Assembly (NCBI GenBank): GCA_947561395.2
Contig: OX387185.1
Coordinates: 33,088,213 to 33,152,212, forward strand
Length of the DNA stretch: 64,000 bases
Source of the DNA: Buxus sempervirens
Lineage: Eukaryota; Streptophyta; Magnoliopsida; Buxales; Buxaceae
Reading direction: 5' to 3'
Within the stretch, counting starts at the first letter, position 1. Every line of letters starts with the position of its first letter. The translations under genes and the position numbers were made by a program. Below the pieces are notes generated by a model. The model was not told where the DNA came from and ran no database searches. It worked only from the letters and a program-made list of their open reading frames with translations. Shown here one piece after another: positions 36,696 to 48,396 of the stretch.

Positions 36696-39000
36696 GGGAA
36701 ACCACCATATCCCTTCTTGAGGTTCTTCGACTGCTAAGACGATTCCCCACTGAATTAGGCTTATTATTCACGGGCCAAGACAGCCTCTGGAGTTCTCTAA
36801 CCATTTTCTTTTTGGATTTAATCTCCTTCTTATGTTGGGCTTCAATGGCTGTAAACAGAGCCATCACCTCCATCTCAAATCCCTCAAAGGAGACTCCCAA
36901 TGCGCTGCTCATCTCCATGATCTTGCATAGCACCCCTTCCTGAAGATCCTCCTCTTCCTCTCTGATCTCAGTTTTCCATTCCGACTTCTGGTTCTCCTCA
37001 AACGAAGTTTCCGAAAGCTCTCGAACAACTGAGAATGGGACTACCATCTTTATAGGAGATATATTTTCCCCATCTTCTGTCCCCTGAAATACAATCAGTT
37101 GACCCTGAACCTCCATCTCAGATTCAGACCCAACAAAAATGCCTTGATCTCTAGCACCTTGGGGTGAATGAGCTATAACCACATCTTCTGAGTTAACCTT
37201 CTCAGCCAACCCCTTCGAGCCGCATAACAACATATCTTCTTCCTGAGTAATTTCCCGATGCCCAATAGACTCCTAAGAACGAGCATCCGAACCTGCCAAA
37301 GGAGTCGCCTCCACAAACTCCTCATTCGAACCACCTATAGGCGAAGATCCCCCTCCAACGCCATCATTCCTTACAAGGGAGAAGTCTTCATCTTCAACGA
37401 ATGACGCTGAACCTTCCAATTCCAGCCTTCCGGACACCTGTCTAACCAACCAAGGGTAATCGCCATCTTCCACCATGGTTCCTTGGGATACAGTTTCTGA
37501 AATGGGAGATGCCTAGGTTTTCTCAGCTTAGGTTCCTCTTGAAGCTCGACTCTGGTTCCAAATCGAGTTTCCTCTGCAACTTGTTCAACGGCTCTGTTTC
37601 CTGCAAGATAGGACCTCACAACGGGTCCAGGTTCCAAGCTATGGCCCTCCCCAATCTCGGTCCAAGTTCCCACTTCAATCTGAGACCTTGGAATGCCCAT
37701 ACCCAAACCTGGAGGCCCACTGCCCTCCTGGGTCCCCCCATATTAGACTTCGGTCTCCAGATCATGTTGACGAGTGGGTTGGATCGCTGGGCCCACCTGC
37801 CAAGATTTTGAATTGAGTCTACAACGTCCTCTGAGGTAGCATTTAACGAGTATTGAGCGCACACTCTTCCATCTGACGGCCTGACTCTTCTCTGACTGAG
37901 GTTTTCGTCTCCACCCCCACTTGGCACCCTAATTTGTGCCACGTCTTCATCTTCTTTGTTGAGAAGGTGGGTCCATCTCCGACAGGACCCCTGAACAACT
38001 TCCGGCAGCACCATAATTGAAGATTCAAAGCTTTCCGTACCATCCCACAGACATATAGAAGAAGGGATTCTCCTCAAAAGTCCCTCCCTCACAAGCATAG
38101 AAACTTTTGTCAGATCGTTTTGGGACACCTCAATGGACCTGATCTTAACTCCACCTCCACAGCTAGCCCCCACCATTTTCAACGTGGAGGAAGCTAGAAG
38201 ATGAAGGGGTATATCACTGATGGATATCCAAGAACCTGCCGAATTAAAAGGCTCAACGTTGTGTCTGCTGGTCGTTTCAAACCTATAGAAACTGACGTTC
38301 GTTCGACCCTCCAAAAGGATAGATTTCAAGTGTATGAGAAAGCCAACCTCCTCCTCTGATCGAGCAAACAACGCCGCTTTATTCTCAGATAATTCGAAAA
38401 GCGAGCAATCCCAATTGAGAATACTTCGAAGCTTATCTTGGACGACTTCCCACTTCAATGGATCGCAAGATTGATAGCACATCACAGCACGAGTCCATCT
38501 CGAGTCATTTGGACATGATCCAACTACAAGAACCCAACCCCAATTCTGAACCTGAGAACAGACTCCATTTTCTTTTAATAGATCGCCCAAGTCTTGCGCT
38601 TGATATAAAGAGAATGCGACATATGGGTATCGTTGGCTCTTGCAGAGTTTCTAACAGTATTACCTAAAACTCTTCTCCCCTCCACCTCTTCAATTGAAGA
38701 GGAGATGTACCTCCATCCATTATACTGAGGATCTTTGGGGAATATCAAATTCCAAGCTGACCGCTGCTCATATGCAGACAACTGCAGAAAACAGCCCCAT
38801 TGATTGCACCTTCTGGCTTCTCTCCAATATCAATTTTCTTGCTCTTGAACGGATAACACCTACCACTTCATAGTCTGAAACTAGGTACAAATTTGCTCTA
38901 ATGTTTGATAGAAGCCACCTCCATTCATCCTCTTGCAAGGTTAGCCACAGAGATCTACGACCAGATCTCTCATTAATGCAAATTGAATTGTTTAGATTGC
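36685..39000 (-). pseudogene. LINE family B ORF1 (DUF4283-like nucleic-acid-binding protein)
   Basis: In order on the minus strand: RRSLWLTLQEDEWRWLL and a stop-interrupted stretch (about 38985-38785), FPKDPQYNGWRYISSSIEEV (38781-38575), then 38590-37616 carrying the region with W-T-R-A-V, NVEPFNSAGSWISISDIPLH and LKMVGASCGGGVKIRS, typical of plant LINE ORF1 proteins. Further frames at 37706-37273 and 37233-36685 give the acidic linker and a C-terminal helix (SFEGFEMEVMALFTAIEAQH). I do not see an intact CCHC knuckle. The final stop codon overlaps the ORF2 start by 11 bases. Confidence 0.75.
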
Positions 39001-39239
39001 TTGAAAATCCCTCAAAAAGGAGATGTTTCTGTTGAATATGAATCTGAACTTTATGAACAAAGTTCGCGGCAATCCCCTAGGAGTCCCTGTTTCCTCCCCA
39101 GACCTGATTTGAAATCCTCCTCTTGGTTTCCCTTCGAGTGCCCCTACTACAGGAGTTTTGAAATCCAGGGCGCCAAAAAGCCATCAAACTCTAGACTGGC
39201 AAGCCTCAATGATTCCTCAACAACTCCTTAACGGTGTAG

Positions 39240-39740
39240 ACTCACCAACTATTCCACTTCGGAACGCGACGACTCCTTCACGATGGAACGTCTAGGACTC
39301 CTTCGCGGCGAGACGACAACGACTCCTACACGTCGCAAGCGCAACTCCTTCACGACAAAGTGAGATGGCTCCATCTCGACGACTGCTTTCCTTTTGGATT
39401 GTACTCCTTCGCGGCAAAAACGTGACTGCTACAGAGACGCATCAGAACGCGACTGCTTCTCTTGATGACTCCTTCTCGACATCTCCTAAACGCAACTGCT
39501 TTGCTTCTGGTCTAATGTCCTTCGCATCGGATATCCGACTGCTACAGAGACGTGTCGGAAACACGAATGCTTCTCTCGACAACTCCTTCGCAACTGCTTC
39601 TCTACGTCTGCTTTTGACGACTCCTTCACGACTGCTTCTCGACTACTTCAGACGACTCGTTCGCAACTGCTATGCTTCAGACGACTCCTTCGCGACTCCC
39701 TTGCTTCAGATGACTCCTTCGTGACTGCTCTCCTTCATGA
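39240..39740 (-). repeat. CpG-rich tandem monomers in the LINE 5' leader
   Basis: On the minus strand, imperfect copies of GCAGTCGCGAAGGAGTCG separated by variable spacers (GTCTGAAGCA, TCGAGAGAA, CTCTGTAGCAGTC) fill about 500 bp. The composition is GC- and CpG-rich against AT-rich flanks. It is positioned exactly where the internal promoter of a LINE must lie. A 45-bp AT-rich piece separates it from the target duplication at 39782. Confidence 0.75.
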
Positions 39741-39781
39741 CACCCACAATCTATTATTAACACAATTTATTAATCAAACAC

Positions 39782-40137
39782 CCAAAAGTGGCTTTTTACC
39801 ACCTCTACCCTCAAATATGGCTGTTATTTGGTAGTTTGAAGGGTGAAAATGATCAATTATAGTCAATTACAAGCATACCCCTAATATGGCTGTTGGGGAG
39901 GTAAAATTGTAAAAGGGTAAAAAACGACTAGCCGTTTTTCGTGCCTGGTGGACCGGCCCAGTCGGGCCCAACAACAGGCACACACCAAGCCAGCACGCCC
40001 GCTTGACGTGGGCCGTGCCCTAACGGGCCACAGGCCCCAAAATCAGGGCACAGCACAGCGCGGCTAAGGCCACAAGCCATGTCGTGCCGGCCCACTAGCG
40101 TGCTGAGCCATGCCGACCCGGACCAATAAGCAACCCT
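39782..40137 (-). mobile_element. 5' terminal part of the interrupted hAT element
   Basis: Minus strand, from the terminus TAGGGTTGCTTATTGG at 40137 inward through a GC-rich subterminal region with repeated GGGCC, GGCACG and CGTGCC words, to the LINE target duplication. With 31565-32912 it makes up one element of about 1.7 kb once the LINE is discounted. The terminus resembles the one at 24306-24332. Confidence 0.7.
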
Positions 40138-40149
40138 ATCCCCCCCAAC

Positions 40150-40440
40150 CGAAAAAAAATTTTCCCCTAAAGTCTTGCTACCCACTAGGCCATGGAAGAT
40201 AGTAGAATCAATGCACAAATGGTCCTGAATCACACCACCAATAACTGAAATGAGCCCATCAAAGTTGACCTTCACAATACCACATTTGAAATGGTAATGC
40301 AAGCTATGGCCAAGATAGGGCCCTAGTGCAACATGGTCAACCCATTGCATGGAAAAAGTTTTGGACAGTAACAACAGGTTATTAAGAAGACATTCAAAAA
40401 ATAATAAAGAAAAGATTTCTAATCTCCAAATTATTAGCAT
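40150..40440 (-). pseudogene. RNase H-like fragment of an older LINE
   Basis: The minus-strand frame contains GIVKVNFDGLISVIGGVIQD, matching the start of plant retroelement RNase H domains (G-x-x-K-x-N-x-D-G-A, G-G-x-I-R-D). The sequence then runs on as HGLVGSKTLGENFF and is cut by the hAT terminus. No catalytic follow-up motifs are present. Upstream residues are not recognisable. Confidence 0.6.
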
Positions 40441-41270
40441 AGGAGGACTTATAAGAAATAAAAGCCTCCAAGATAAGCCCCATTAGCGGTAAGCAATGAC
40501 CTAATCTCATCAATTCTGAACCAATTTGTAATTTTCTATGTCCAAACCATCCCTACCCATAACAAATGTGCTCTTAAACAATATTCAACACAAAGAAATT
40601 CTTTATTTGTCCAACCATATCCTTAAAAAAAAAAAAAGTCGATCCACAATATTCATGATATTTATACCCCATTTCTCCTCTTTCCTCATTGTTTCCTTCC
40701 GCTAAATAAAATTATCATTTCTACTCAGATTTCCTTTCCAGAAAAAGTCTCTTAAATTTTTTAGTGTTTTAACAACATTAACCAAGATCACACAAACTAA
40801 AACCATTGTCATTCTTTTTCACAACATCACTTCTAAATTACGAAAAGATCCCTTTTTCAGAGCTATTCTACAATGCTTGAAAAAGGAGGAAAAAATAAAT
40901 GAGACCTTGCCATCAAATTATAATAGTTCAATGCGCCCAAGGAGTATTATAGCAACATTACGTCATCCTTCTTAGTATATGTCAACAGTGATAAGGGGAT
41001 ACTAGCAAAGGAAACAACACAGTAACAATATTGAGCCAACACTTCCTTTCTCCCTCCATTGCTCGCTCTCTGTCCCCCTATATCACCTGCCCTTAGTCCA
41101 TTTCTCTAATCCTCTCTTCATGGCCTAAACTCTGATAGCTAATTGGGTTTCTTTAAAGCACGTCATTTTCAAGAAATATGAATATACTGAGGGAAAGATC
41201 AATGTCACTTAAAATCCAAGGAAATAGGAATGATGTTGAGATAAAGGATAAATAGTGGAGGAAACATTGA
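40441..41270. other. Intergenic or decayed LINE sequence
   Basis: Traces on the minus strand (for example RLFLERKSE near 40740) could be further decay of the LINE whose RNase H fragment lies at 40150, but none is strong enough to call. Includes a short A-run near 40627. Confidence 0.4.
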
Positions 41271-41274
41271 CCTA

Positions 41275-43969
41275 TTTTCATCCTAGTAGGCCTATCAATC
41301 TCACGACTAGCATTTTAGGCCTATCAGTCTCATGACTAGCGTTTACAAGATCATAGCAAAAGTATTGACAATTAGGCGGTAAAGGGCATTACCAAAAATT
41401 ATCTCTGCAAATCAAAGTGCATTTGTGGAGGACCACTAGATTCTGGATTGACCATTCATTGTGAATGAGTGTTGAAAGTATGAGGAAATTTGGGATCCCA
41501 GGAATTGTGTGCAAATTGGATATTGAAAAAGCATATAACCGAGTGGAGTGGGGATTTCTAGATTCAGTATTGGAGTGAAAAGGATTTGGTGAGCGTTGGA
41601 GACGCTGGATGCGGGGTTGTGTGGATAAAGTTTATTTCTCTATCTTGGTGAACAGAGTGGCTGAAGGTTTTTCCCCATCATCGAAGGGCCTTCGTCAGGG
41701 GGACCCCCTCTCTCCCTTCTTATCCACCCTTGCAGCAGAGGTCTTAGATAGCTTTATCAAGATTGGGAGGGATAGGGGCATGATTGAGGGATTCAAGATT
41801 GGAAGAGATGAGATAAGTGTATCCCATCTTCAATTTGCAGATAATAAATTTGGTATTTTTGGAGGCATCTAGAGATCAAATTTTGTAGTTGAAGAGTATA
41901 TTGCATACATTTCATATGGTGTCTAGATTGGGGGTTAATTGGGGTAAGAGTTCCTTAATGGGTTTGAATCTGAGTGAGAAAGATGCCTTGTCTTTTAGTC
42001 AGAGTTTAGGTTATCAAATAACTTCGTGGCCCATGTCATACCTAGGTCTTCCCCTTGGTGAGTCCCCTTGCAATTTGTCTTTTTGGGAACCAGTGATAGA
42101 GTGGGTAGAGAATAGATTAGCAATATGGAAGAGGAACTACCTTTCTCTTGATGTTCGGATCACATTGATTAAGGCGGTGCTTGCCAGCTTACGGGTTTAC
42201 TATATGTCCTTGTTTCGGATGCCTAGGAGGGTGGTGGCAATTATTGAAAAAGCAGAGAGGGATTTTCTATCGAAGGGAGGGGGAGAAAGGAAATCGCATT
42301 TGGTTGGTTGGGAAAAAGTGTGTTTGGGGATGGAGAAAGGGGGAATTGGCTTGGGCAAGATCGCTTTTCGCAATTCCTCTCTTCTTGCCAAATGGCTTTG
42401 GCTTTTTAGCACGGAAAAGGAAAGTTTGTGGCACCAAGTGATTGCAAACAAATATGGTAGAGATGATAATGGATGGGCGATCAACTTGAGGGCCTGCCTT
42501 TCAGAAAATTGTCCATGGAAAGCCATCATGGGCCAGGCTTCTACATTTCATCATGTGAAACTGTGCGTTGGTTCCAAGCCTTCAATTTGCTTTTGGCATG
42601 ACCTATGGTGGGGTAGGATTGTGTTGCCTAGACAGTTTCCTCGGCTGTTTTCTTTGGCTCTTCACTCTGATGCTTTTGCAGCTGACATTCTTTCTCCATC
42701 AGCATCTGGTATCTCATGGAATCTACCTTTTAGGAGAGACCCACACCCAGCTGAATTGGAGGAGTTAGCCTTGCTTTTTGATAACCTAAAAGATGTGCCC
42801 CTTAATCCATTAATCTCCGATAAGGTCATCCGGTCACCATCCGCTTCTGGTTCCTTTTCTTGTAAGTCCTTTTCAATAAGGTAAGTCAAAATTCCGAGAT
42901 TCCTAATGCGTCTTTTTCTGTGGCTAGGCTATGGAAGCCTAAGGTTAAGGCCTTTCTTTGGATTACTCTCTTGTACAGGATCAATACGTCTGATCGACTC
43001 CAAAGAAGATGGAAGATGATGTCCTTATCCCCACAGGTGTGCTTCATGTGCATGAGGGCAGAAGATGATCACCTTTTTGTATAGTATCAGTTTGCATGTG
43101 ATATTTGGATGCGATTGTTTCAATTGATTGAAGTTTCTTAGGTGCTGCCGAATTCTCTTGGAGCATGGTTCGAACAGTGGCAAGTTAGGAGGTTGGGGAG
43201 GAAAGGAAGCATTATTTATAGCCTGCTATTTCATGCAGTAGTGTAGCATATATGGTTAAAGAGGAACATCAGGATTTTCCAAGACATTCGAAGATCAGTG
43301 GATCAGGTGATTGATACTATACTAATATCTGTTGCTTCATGGGCATTGGTTTTTCCAGAATTTCAGGGCTGGACAGGGGCGGAGCTGCATATAGGTTAGG
43401 GTGGGAAGCCAGTTTGTCTCCTCTTGCAATTGCTTATAAATATACAGTTTGTCTCCTCTAGAATTTTTACTTTGTCCACAATCTTTTTAATTTCAACCAG
43501 TCATTTTCCTTTCTTTGTTGCACTACCCACCTTGAATAAAAACCCTGGCTCCGCTACTGGGGCTGGAGCCACAAAATTAGTGGGAGAGTGGCATACATGG
43601 TGATTTTCGTATTATAGATAGGGAGTAGGAGCGTTGGGCACTGCAGTGTGGTTCCAGACTATCACGGGAGATGGGTATTTTCATTTGAGTTCTGGTGGTG
43701 GCCTTGGATTGAACAGCTTGTTCTGTTACAATCCAAGGTTTGCCTTAGAGGTTGGAAAGTGTATATTGGTGCTGTTTTGGATGTGGCTGTGGGTTGGAGC
43801 ATGATGTGGACATTGTATCTTTTTGTATGTTGTTTTAGGGTTTAGTTTGCTCTAGTTTAGGGAGGTTTTATAGGATTGGTTCTTCAGCGGATAGATCATC
43901 GCCATTATTGTAAACTTCTTTTACTGTATTTATATACATACTTCATTATTCAGCCAAAAAAAAAAAATT
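41275..43969 (+). pseudogene. 5'-truncated LINE (family A) ORF2: RT, C-terminal region, poly(A)
   Basis: Starts inside RT at the R-P-I-S-L block, which is locally duplicated, then VYKIIAKVL, CKLDIEKAYNRVEWGFLDS, GLRQGDPLSPFLSTLAAEVL and HLQFADN (second Asp replaced; frameshift straight after). Continues at 41889-42884 with RLGVNWGKSSLMGLNLSE, SYLGLPLGESP and RDFLSKGGGERKSHLVGWEK, then the terminal zinc-finger area (VCFMCMRAEDDHLFV) and SVASWALVFPEFQGW, a 3'UTR and an A-run at 43958-43969. Interrupted by a MITE at 43374-43559. Several stops and frameshifts; same family as the copies at 45-52 kb and 57-61 kb. Confidence 0.85.
43374..43559. mobile_element. hAT-type MITE inside the LINE, 8-bp TSD
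   Basis: 186 bp with short imperfect TIRs (CAGGGGCGGAGC at left; CAGTAGCGGAGC when the right end is inverted), bracketed by GGGCTGGA at 43366-43373 and 43560-43567. The CAG...CTG ends and 8-bp duplication are hAT hallmarks. It inserted after the LINE had arrived. Confidence 0.8.
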
Positions 43970-45250
43970 TCGTCCAACATGTACACAATCTTTCAAAGAC
44001 ACAAAACAATTGCTAAAAAAATCCAAATATTATATGTTTTGCTGAAAGTCCTCAAAAAATTTAGTTATTCAATTTTCAAGTTTTCAGTTCTGCACATCCA
44101 CAAATATGTACTGAAATGCATCTCAATCCATAGATATATATGAATTGACATAAATTTACCTACAAATAATGCAAAATGCAAAAAAAAATCTGGTAAATAA
44201 AAATAGTTCAAACATATTTTCACCTTGTTTAGGCAATTTTAAAACAAAGAAAAGTTCGAACCATATCAAACTTCCACCACATTGATGTATAATTAAATAT
44301 TGGTAGACAATTTCACATGATAAAAATTTTTATTTAAAATTCCAAATGCTTAGAAATTTAAGAGCCTCTAAACTTTTTTTTAAAGAAAATATGGATGAAA
44401 TAATGGAAACTGGAAAAAAAAATTCTACCATTCAACCTCTTATAGTGACCAGTGCACATCAGCAATGACCAGATATTACTCAGTGTTGTGATATATCGCT
44501 ATATATCATGAAATATTTGCAGATAAGGCGCAAAATTATAATTATGTGTTAGAATTATATCATCAACCACAGAAGGGGTTACATCAGTCTGTAAAACCAT
44601 TCACACCAATCCCAAACAGTCAACTTACTTTCCATATAAAAGCTTCCCGGTAAGCATAAATTTAGAATTTCTTACATCAACAATAACTCCAACAGAGACA
44701 AAAGGCACAAGTACCATATAAACACAAAAATTATTGAGGCAGATACTGTAACGAATCAAACAAATCTATCCAAAACAATATAAAAATTAAGGATACAAGA
44801 AAACGACGTGATATTCTCATGATAGTTAAACTGACAAAACTCCTTTTAAATTGATAACCAACGAAATAAAAACCCCAGCATTTGATACCCATCTTACACC
44901 TGACATTTAAATATCCTTTGCAACGTTTTTACTCATAAAACATAATCTTACGACTCGTTTTATCTTTCATAATCAAAGATTCAAATTCCATAATTATTCA
45001 GATTAATTACAATTTTTCAGTGGTACAAATCAAAAGCACAGAAACATTTAGGTGCTCAGACAGGTTAATTACCCTAGAAGCATTTTCCAGATTATATTCT
45101 GAAAAGCTTCATTCATTTGATCCAGCCGCTCTCCAGCCATTTGCAAGCTCTTTTCTGGTGCATTTGTTCCATTTTCTACCGCTTTCATACTTTTTGGCAG
45201 TGGTTCGAAGAAAGAAACAGATGCGTCTTAGAATGATGGAAACATAGTGT
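43970..45250. other. AT-rich intergenic sequence, no gene seen
   Basis: No coding signal. The open frame at 45020-45247 has no recognisable feature and abuts the LINE 5' end. Confidence 0.6.
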
Positions 45251-45267
45251 TGAAAATATTACCTCTT

Positions 45268-45348
45268 GGCATTGCGAAGTTGTCAGAGGCGGTTGCAAAG
45301 GCGACGGGGAAGCTGTCTAAGGCATTGCGAAGGTGTCAGAGGTGGCTG
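45268..45348 (+). repeat. Two direct repeats in LINE leader (53-bp period)
   Basis: GGCATTGCGAAG(T/G)TGTCAGAGG repeats at 45268 and 45321, with further GCGAAGG words at 45368. It parallels the monomers at 39240-39740, though the units differ. Confidence 0.7.
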
Positions 45349-45451
45349 AGTTTGGTTTCTCAGGCGATAGCGAAGGAAGGAGACTGAATCTTAGATGTCA
45401 ATGGCGTCTGCGATAAGGCGATAGGATATAAAAGCGAAAGCCGTTGTTCCA

Positions 45452-47283
45452 GTGTCAGTAGCAAACAGAGTCGGAAATTTCAGCGCTGAAATCGGTGCTG
45501 AAACAGCTGTTATTTGCAAAGGGAGTTTGATGGGGGTGTCGACTATAAGTGGAGGGGAAGATACTGTCGGGGAGGAGAATGAAGGAAGGGAGCATTCTAA
45601 AGGAAATAGGATCTCAAATGGAGGTGATGAGATGAATACTTCCATAGGTGAGCCTTATTCTCGTAGGACCTCTCCCAAGCTGACTGAACTGTTGTCACTG
45701 TGCAATGATCTCCAAGGTGCAGGGTATAAATCTCACAAAATGATTTCCGTTATCCAAGAAGTGGTGAAGAATGATGATTGGTATCAAGTGGAGGCAGAAT
45801 GGGGAGGTCGTGACCATGATGATGTAACCTGGGGAGGAGGCAAAGAAGAGGGGAGAGGCAATCGGAGGTATGACCGTATGAGAGTATTGGGAGGGAGGTA
45901 GAGAGGAAGGTACCGAAGGAGCCTGCAAAGGCAAAGGCAGACGATGGCTCTCGTGAGTCAGGATCTTGTAAGTTTGGGGTCAAGGGAGGGAGTGATGCAC
46001 GAGTAGCTGAAGATGGACAGTCCTGTGCGGAGGTCACTCATTCTACAACAAATTTACAACAGGGCAATTTGAATGGAGCTCAGTCCTCCGGTCCGACAAA
46101 ATTTCAGAACCATTGCAAAGGTTGAGAGGAAAGTGTTTTGCTTCGAAGATAGAAAAGGAGGCATCAGGGCTTTTCTAAAAATAATGGAGAAGAATGGGAG
46201 ATTTTCCAGCTCCCTGAGTTTTTCTAATCAAGTTCTTCAATGGTTGTTGAATACAATTGGGACCTTACATCATTTTCATAAGTTTCGAGGGACCATTGCA
46301 GCATTTAGATGGAAGAATTGCAGGCATGTAGCAATGGTGAAGTGCAATCGGAGGGGACTGTTCTTCCAAATTCTTGCTATTTGGAATGGTGGGAGCAGTC
46401 AGTCAGTCATTATTTCTTTCCGATTAACTCAAGAGATAAAAGTTGGGATTACATTCTTTCTTCGTGGAATGCATTAGAAAAGCAGAATGATAAGGGTCAA
46501 TAGTATTTTCAGCCTGGTAAGAAGTTGTCAGTTAAAGTAGCAAATTCCATTAAGGAGGCACTCGATAACAGAGGCACTGGTCATCTCGGAAAGAAACAAA
46601 GAGGCGATCAAAGTCTATTTCACGTTATAAGGAACAACATCCAAACGAAGAGCAAGTTACTATGGGAAGGAGTTAATAGAGCAATTGATATTCAGCTGGA
46701 TTCTACTATTCATGGATCGGACTGGGATTTTCCCGTCCTTTGCTGTAGTTTGCGTCCTTTCGATTGGAAAAGATTGGAGAATATTGGAAGCTTGCGTCCT
46801 ATAGTTTGGGATCAGTTGATTCCCTTGAACATGCATGAAGCTCTTTTGGTTGCGAAGGATGAAGGGGAGAAGGCGAGATGGCTTGGGTTTAGTCCCTGGG
46901 TGGTGGATGATGGGCTGATTGTGTCATTTGATAAATGGGTTCATGGGAGAGGTACAATGGTGGGGCCATCTTCTCATGAAGGGTGGTGCGTTTAGCTAGA
47001 AGGTATCCTACCCCATCTTTTAGGTAACTCTACTATTCATTCATTAGGGGAGGCAATTTGGGGGGGGGCACCATCTTGAATGGGGCGGTGGTGTTAAAAA
47101 TAGCTGAATCTATAAAAAGAAAAATTCCCCTTTGTTTAGCAATTCGGGAAGGGTGCTGGTGCTCGGAGGTGTTTGTGGAGGTCCTGAATGCAAAACCAGA
47201 TCCTTCTTCGTTCTGGGTTGGTGACAATGGGGAAGAAGATAATGCACAGAAGGGGTATACGTATCAGATTATTGGGGTATAGT
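45452..47283 (+). pseudogene. LINE family A ORF1 remnant
   Basis: Frame pieces at 45452-45901, 46073-46477, 46525-46995 and 47058-47282 form a stop- and frameshift-ridden ORF1. Recognisable items are a TSPKLTELLSLCNDLQGAGY segment, the WWEQSVSHYFFPINSRDKSW block (plant LINE ORF1 W-W-x-x...W motif), and AKDEGEKARWLGFSPWVVDD. A CCHC zinc knuckle is not evident. The 47.4-48.3 kb stretch is a decayed C-terminal and linker region that includes a 28-bp direct repeat at 48056 and 48106. Confidence 0.6.
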
Positions 47284-48396
47284 GGGGCCCGAGCCATGGA
47301 ATAGAAGGGGAGCAGATTTCTAAAAGTGGTGGGCCTATGTTTGCTGGGGAGGCTAAGGAAAAGAAGGCATTCCAACTGTTGTCTTTGCTTCTGGAGGTCG
47401 ACAAAGGCAGCCGATGATGGAGGAATCTCAGGTACGCATCTCTAACTCTAATCCCAATCCCCTAAACAATCCTTCAGCACCAACGAGAGAAGCAGAACAG
47501 GCTTACCAGGTGAAAGAATCAATGGAGATGAGGAAGAAGGGTGAGGCAAGTGTCTGCAGCTATACTGAATTTGTACCAGGGGCCATTTCTCTTCCTTCTT
47601 ATGTTGCTGGTTTCTTGGGAGGCTTAAACTGCTATCTGATGAAGCTCGAAGAGAGAGTGAAAGCACAAGAATCTGATCTGCCTGGTTATACGAAGGACTC
47701 TGATCTGTCTCGATGGAAAAGGTAAAGGTAGGATGGCTGATGGAAGAGGAAGAGATGACCGTACGTCTCTGTCCAGATCTTCCTCAATGATGGTAGGAGA
47801 CGAAGGCCGTGGTAGGGACAAGCTGTGATTGGGAAATATGGGGTGTAATTCAATGGATAGCATGAGGAAGATGGACTTGTTTGCATCAGGTGAGTGGTAT
47901 GGAGGATTAGTTGGAATGCAGTCAAAGAAAGTGAAGTTGGAAGAGGGAATCGCAAAGGTTTGTGCTCATGGTTTTTGCTGTCCAAGGCTCAGTTGCCACT
48001 CTGGAAACAGTTTTTAGAGCAGAATCTCAGATGGGAACATGTGTAGGTGATGGTGGGGATGGTAAATGTTGAATTGCCAAAGATATCTCTGGGTGCCTGA
48101 GATCTGGGATGGTAAATGTTGAATTGCCAAAGAACATGGTCTTGATGCATGAACAGCAGGACTATATGGGGTTTATGGGAGATGAAATGGAGCTAGAAGA
48201 CATGGTAGGGGGTAGGGGTGAAGGGGGCAATGGATCAGATGTTTAGGAGAGGGTTAAAATTATTCGGAAGCCGTCATTCAAGATGCTACTGGAGGAAGGG
48301 GGGACAATGTTCCATTAGGGGTGGCGGTTTATTCTTTTAGGTCTAGAATAGGTGAGGATTAGTAGAGTCATTAGGGGTTATTGGTTTCTAGAGTGC

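Larger units (their letters stand above)
32913..39781 (-). mobile_element. Near full-length L1-type LINE (family B) inserted in a hAT element
   Basis: A 6.9-kb minus-strand LINE: tandem-repeat 5' leader (39240-39740), ORF1 (about 36.7-39.0 kb), ORF2 (33.1-36.7 kb) and an oligo-A tail (plus-strand T-run at 32909-32916). It is flanked by CCAAAAGTAGCTTTT at 32898 and CCAAAAGTGGCTTTT at 39782, a target-site duplication of about 15 bp with one mismatch. The flanking DNA on both sides belongs to one hAT transposon. Stops and frameshifts in both ORFs show it is no longer active. Confidence 0.85.

Noticed and set aside
39365..39724. 119-residue Ser/Thr-rich frame as a gene
   Set aside because: It is the plus-strand reading of the LINE leader repeats; repetition alone keeps it open.
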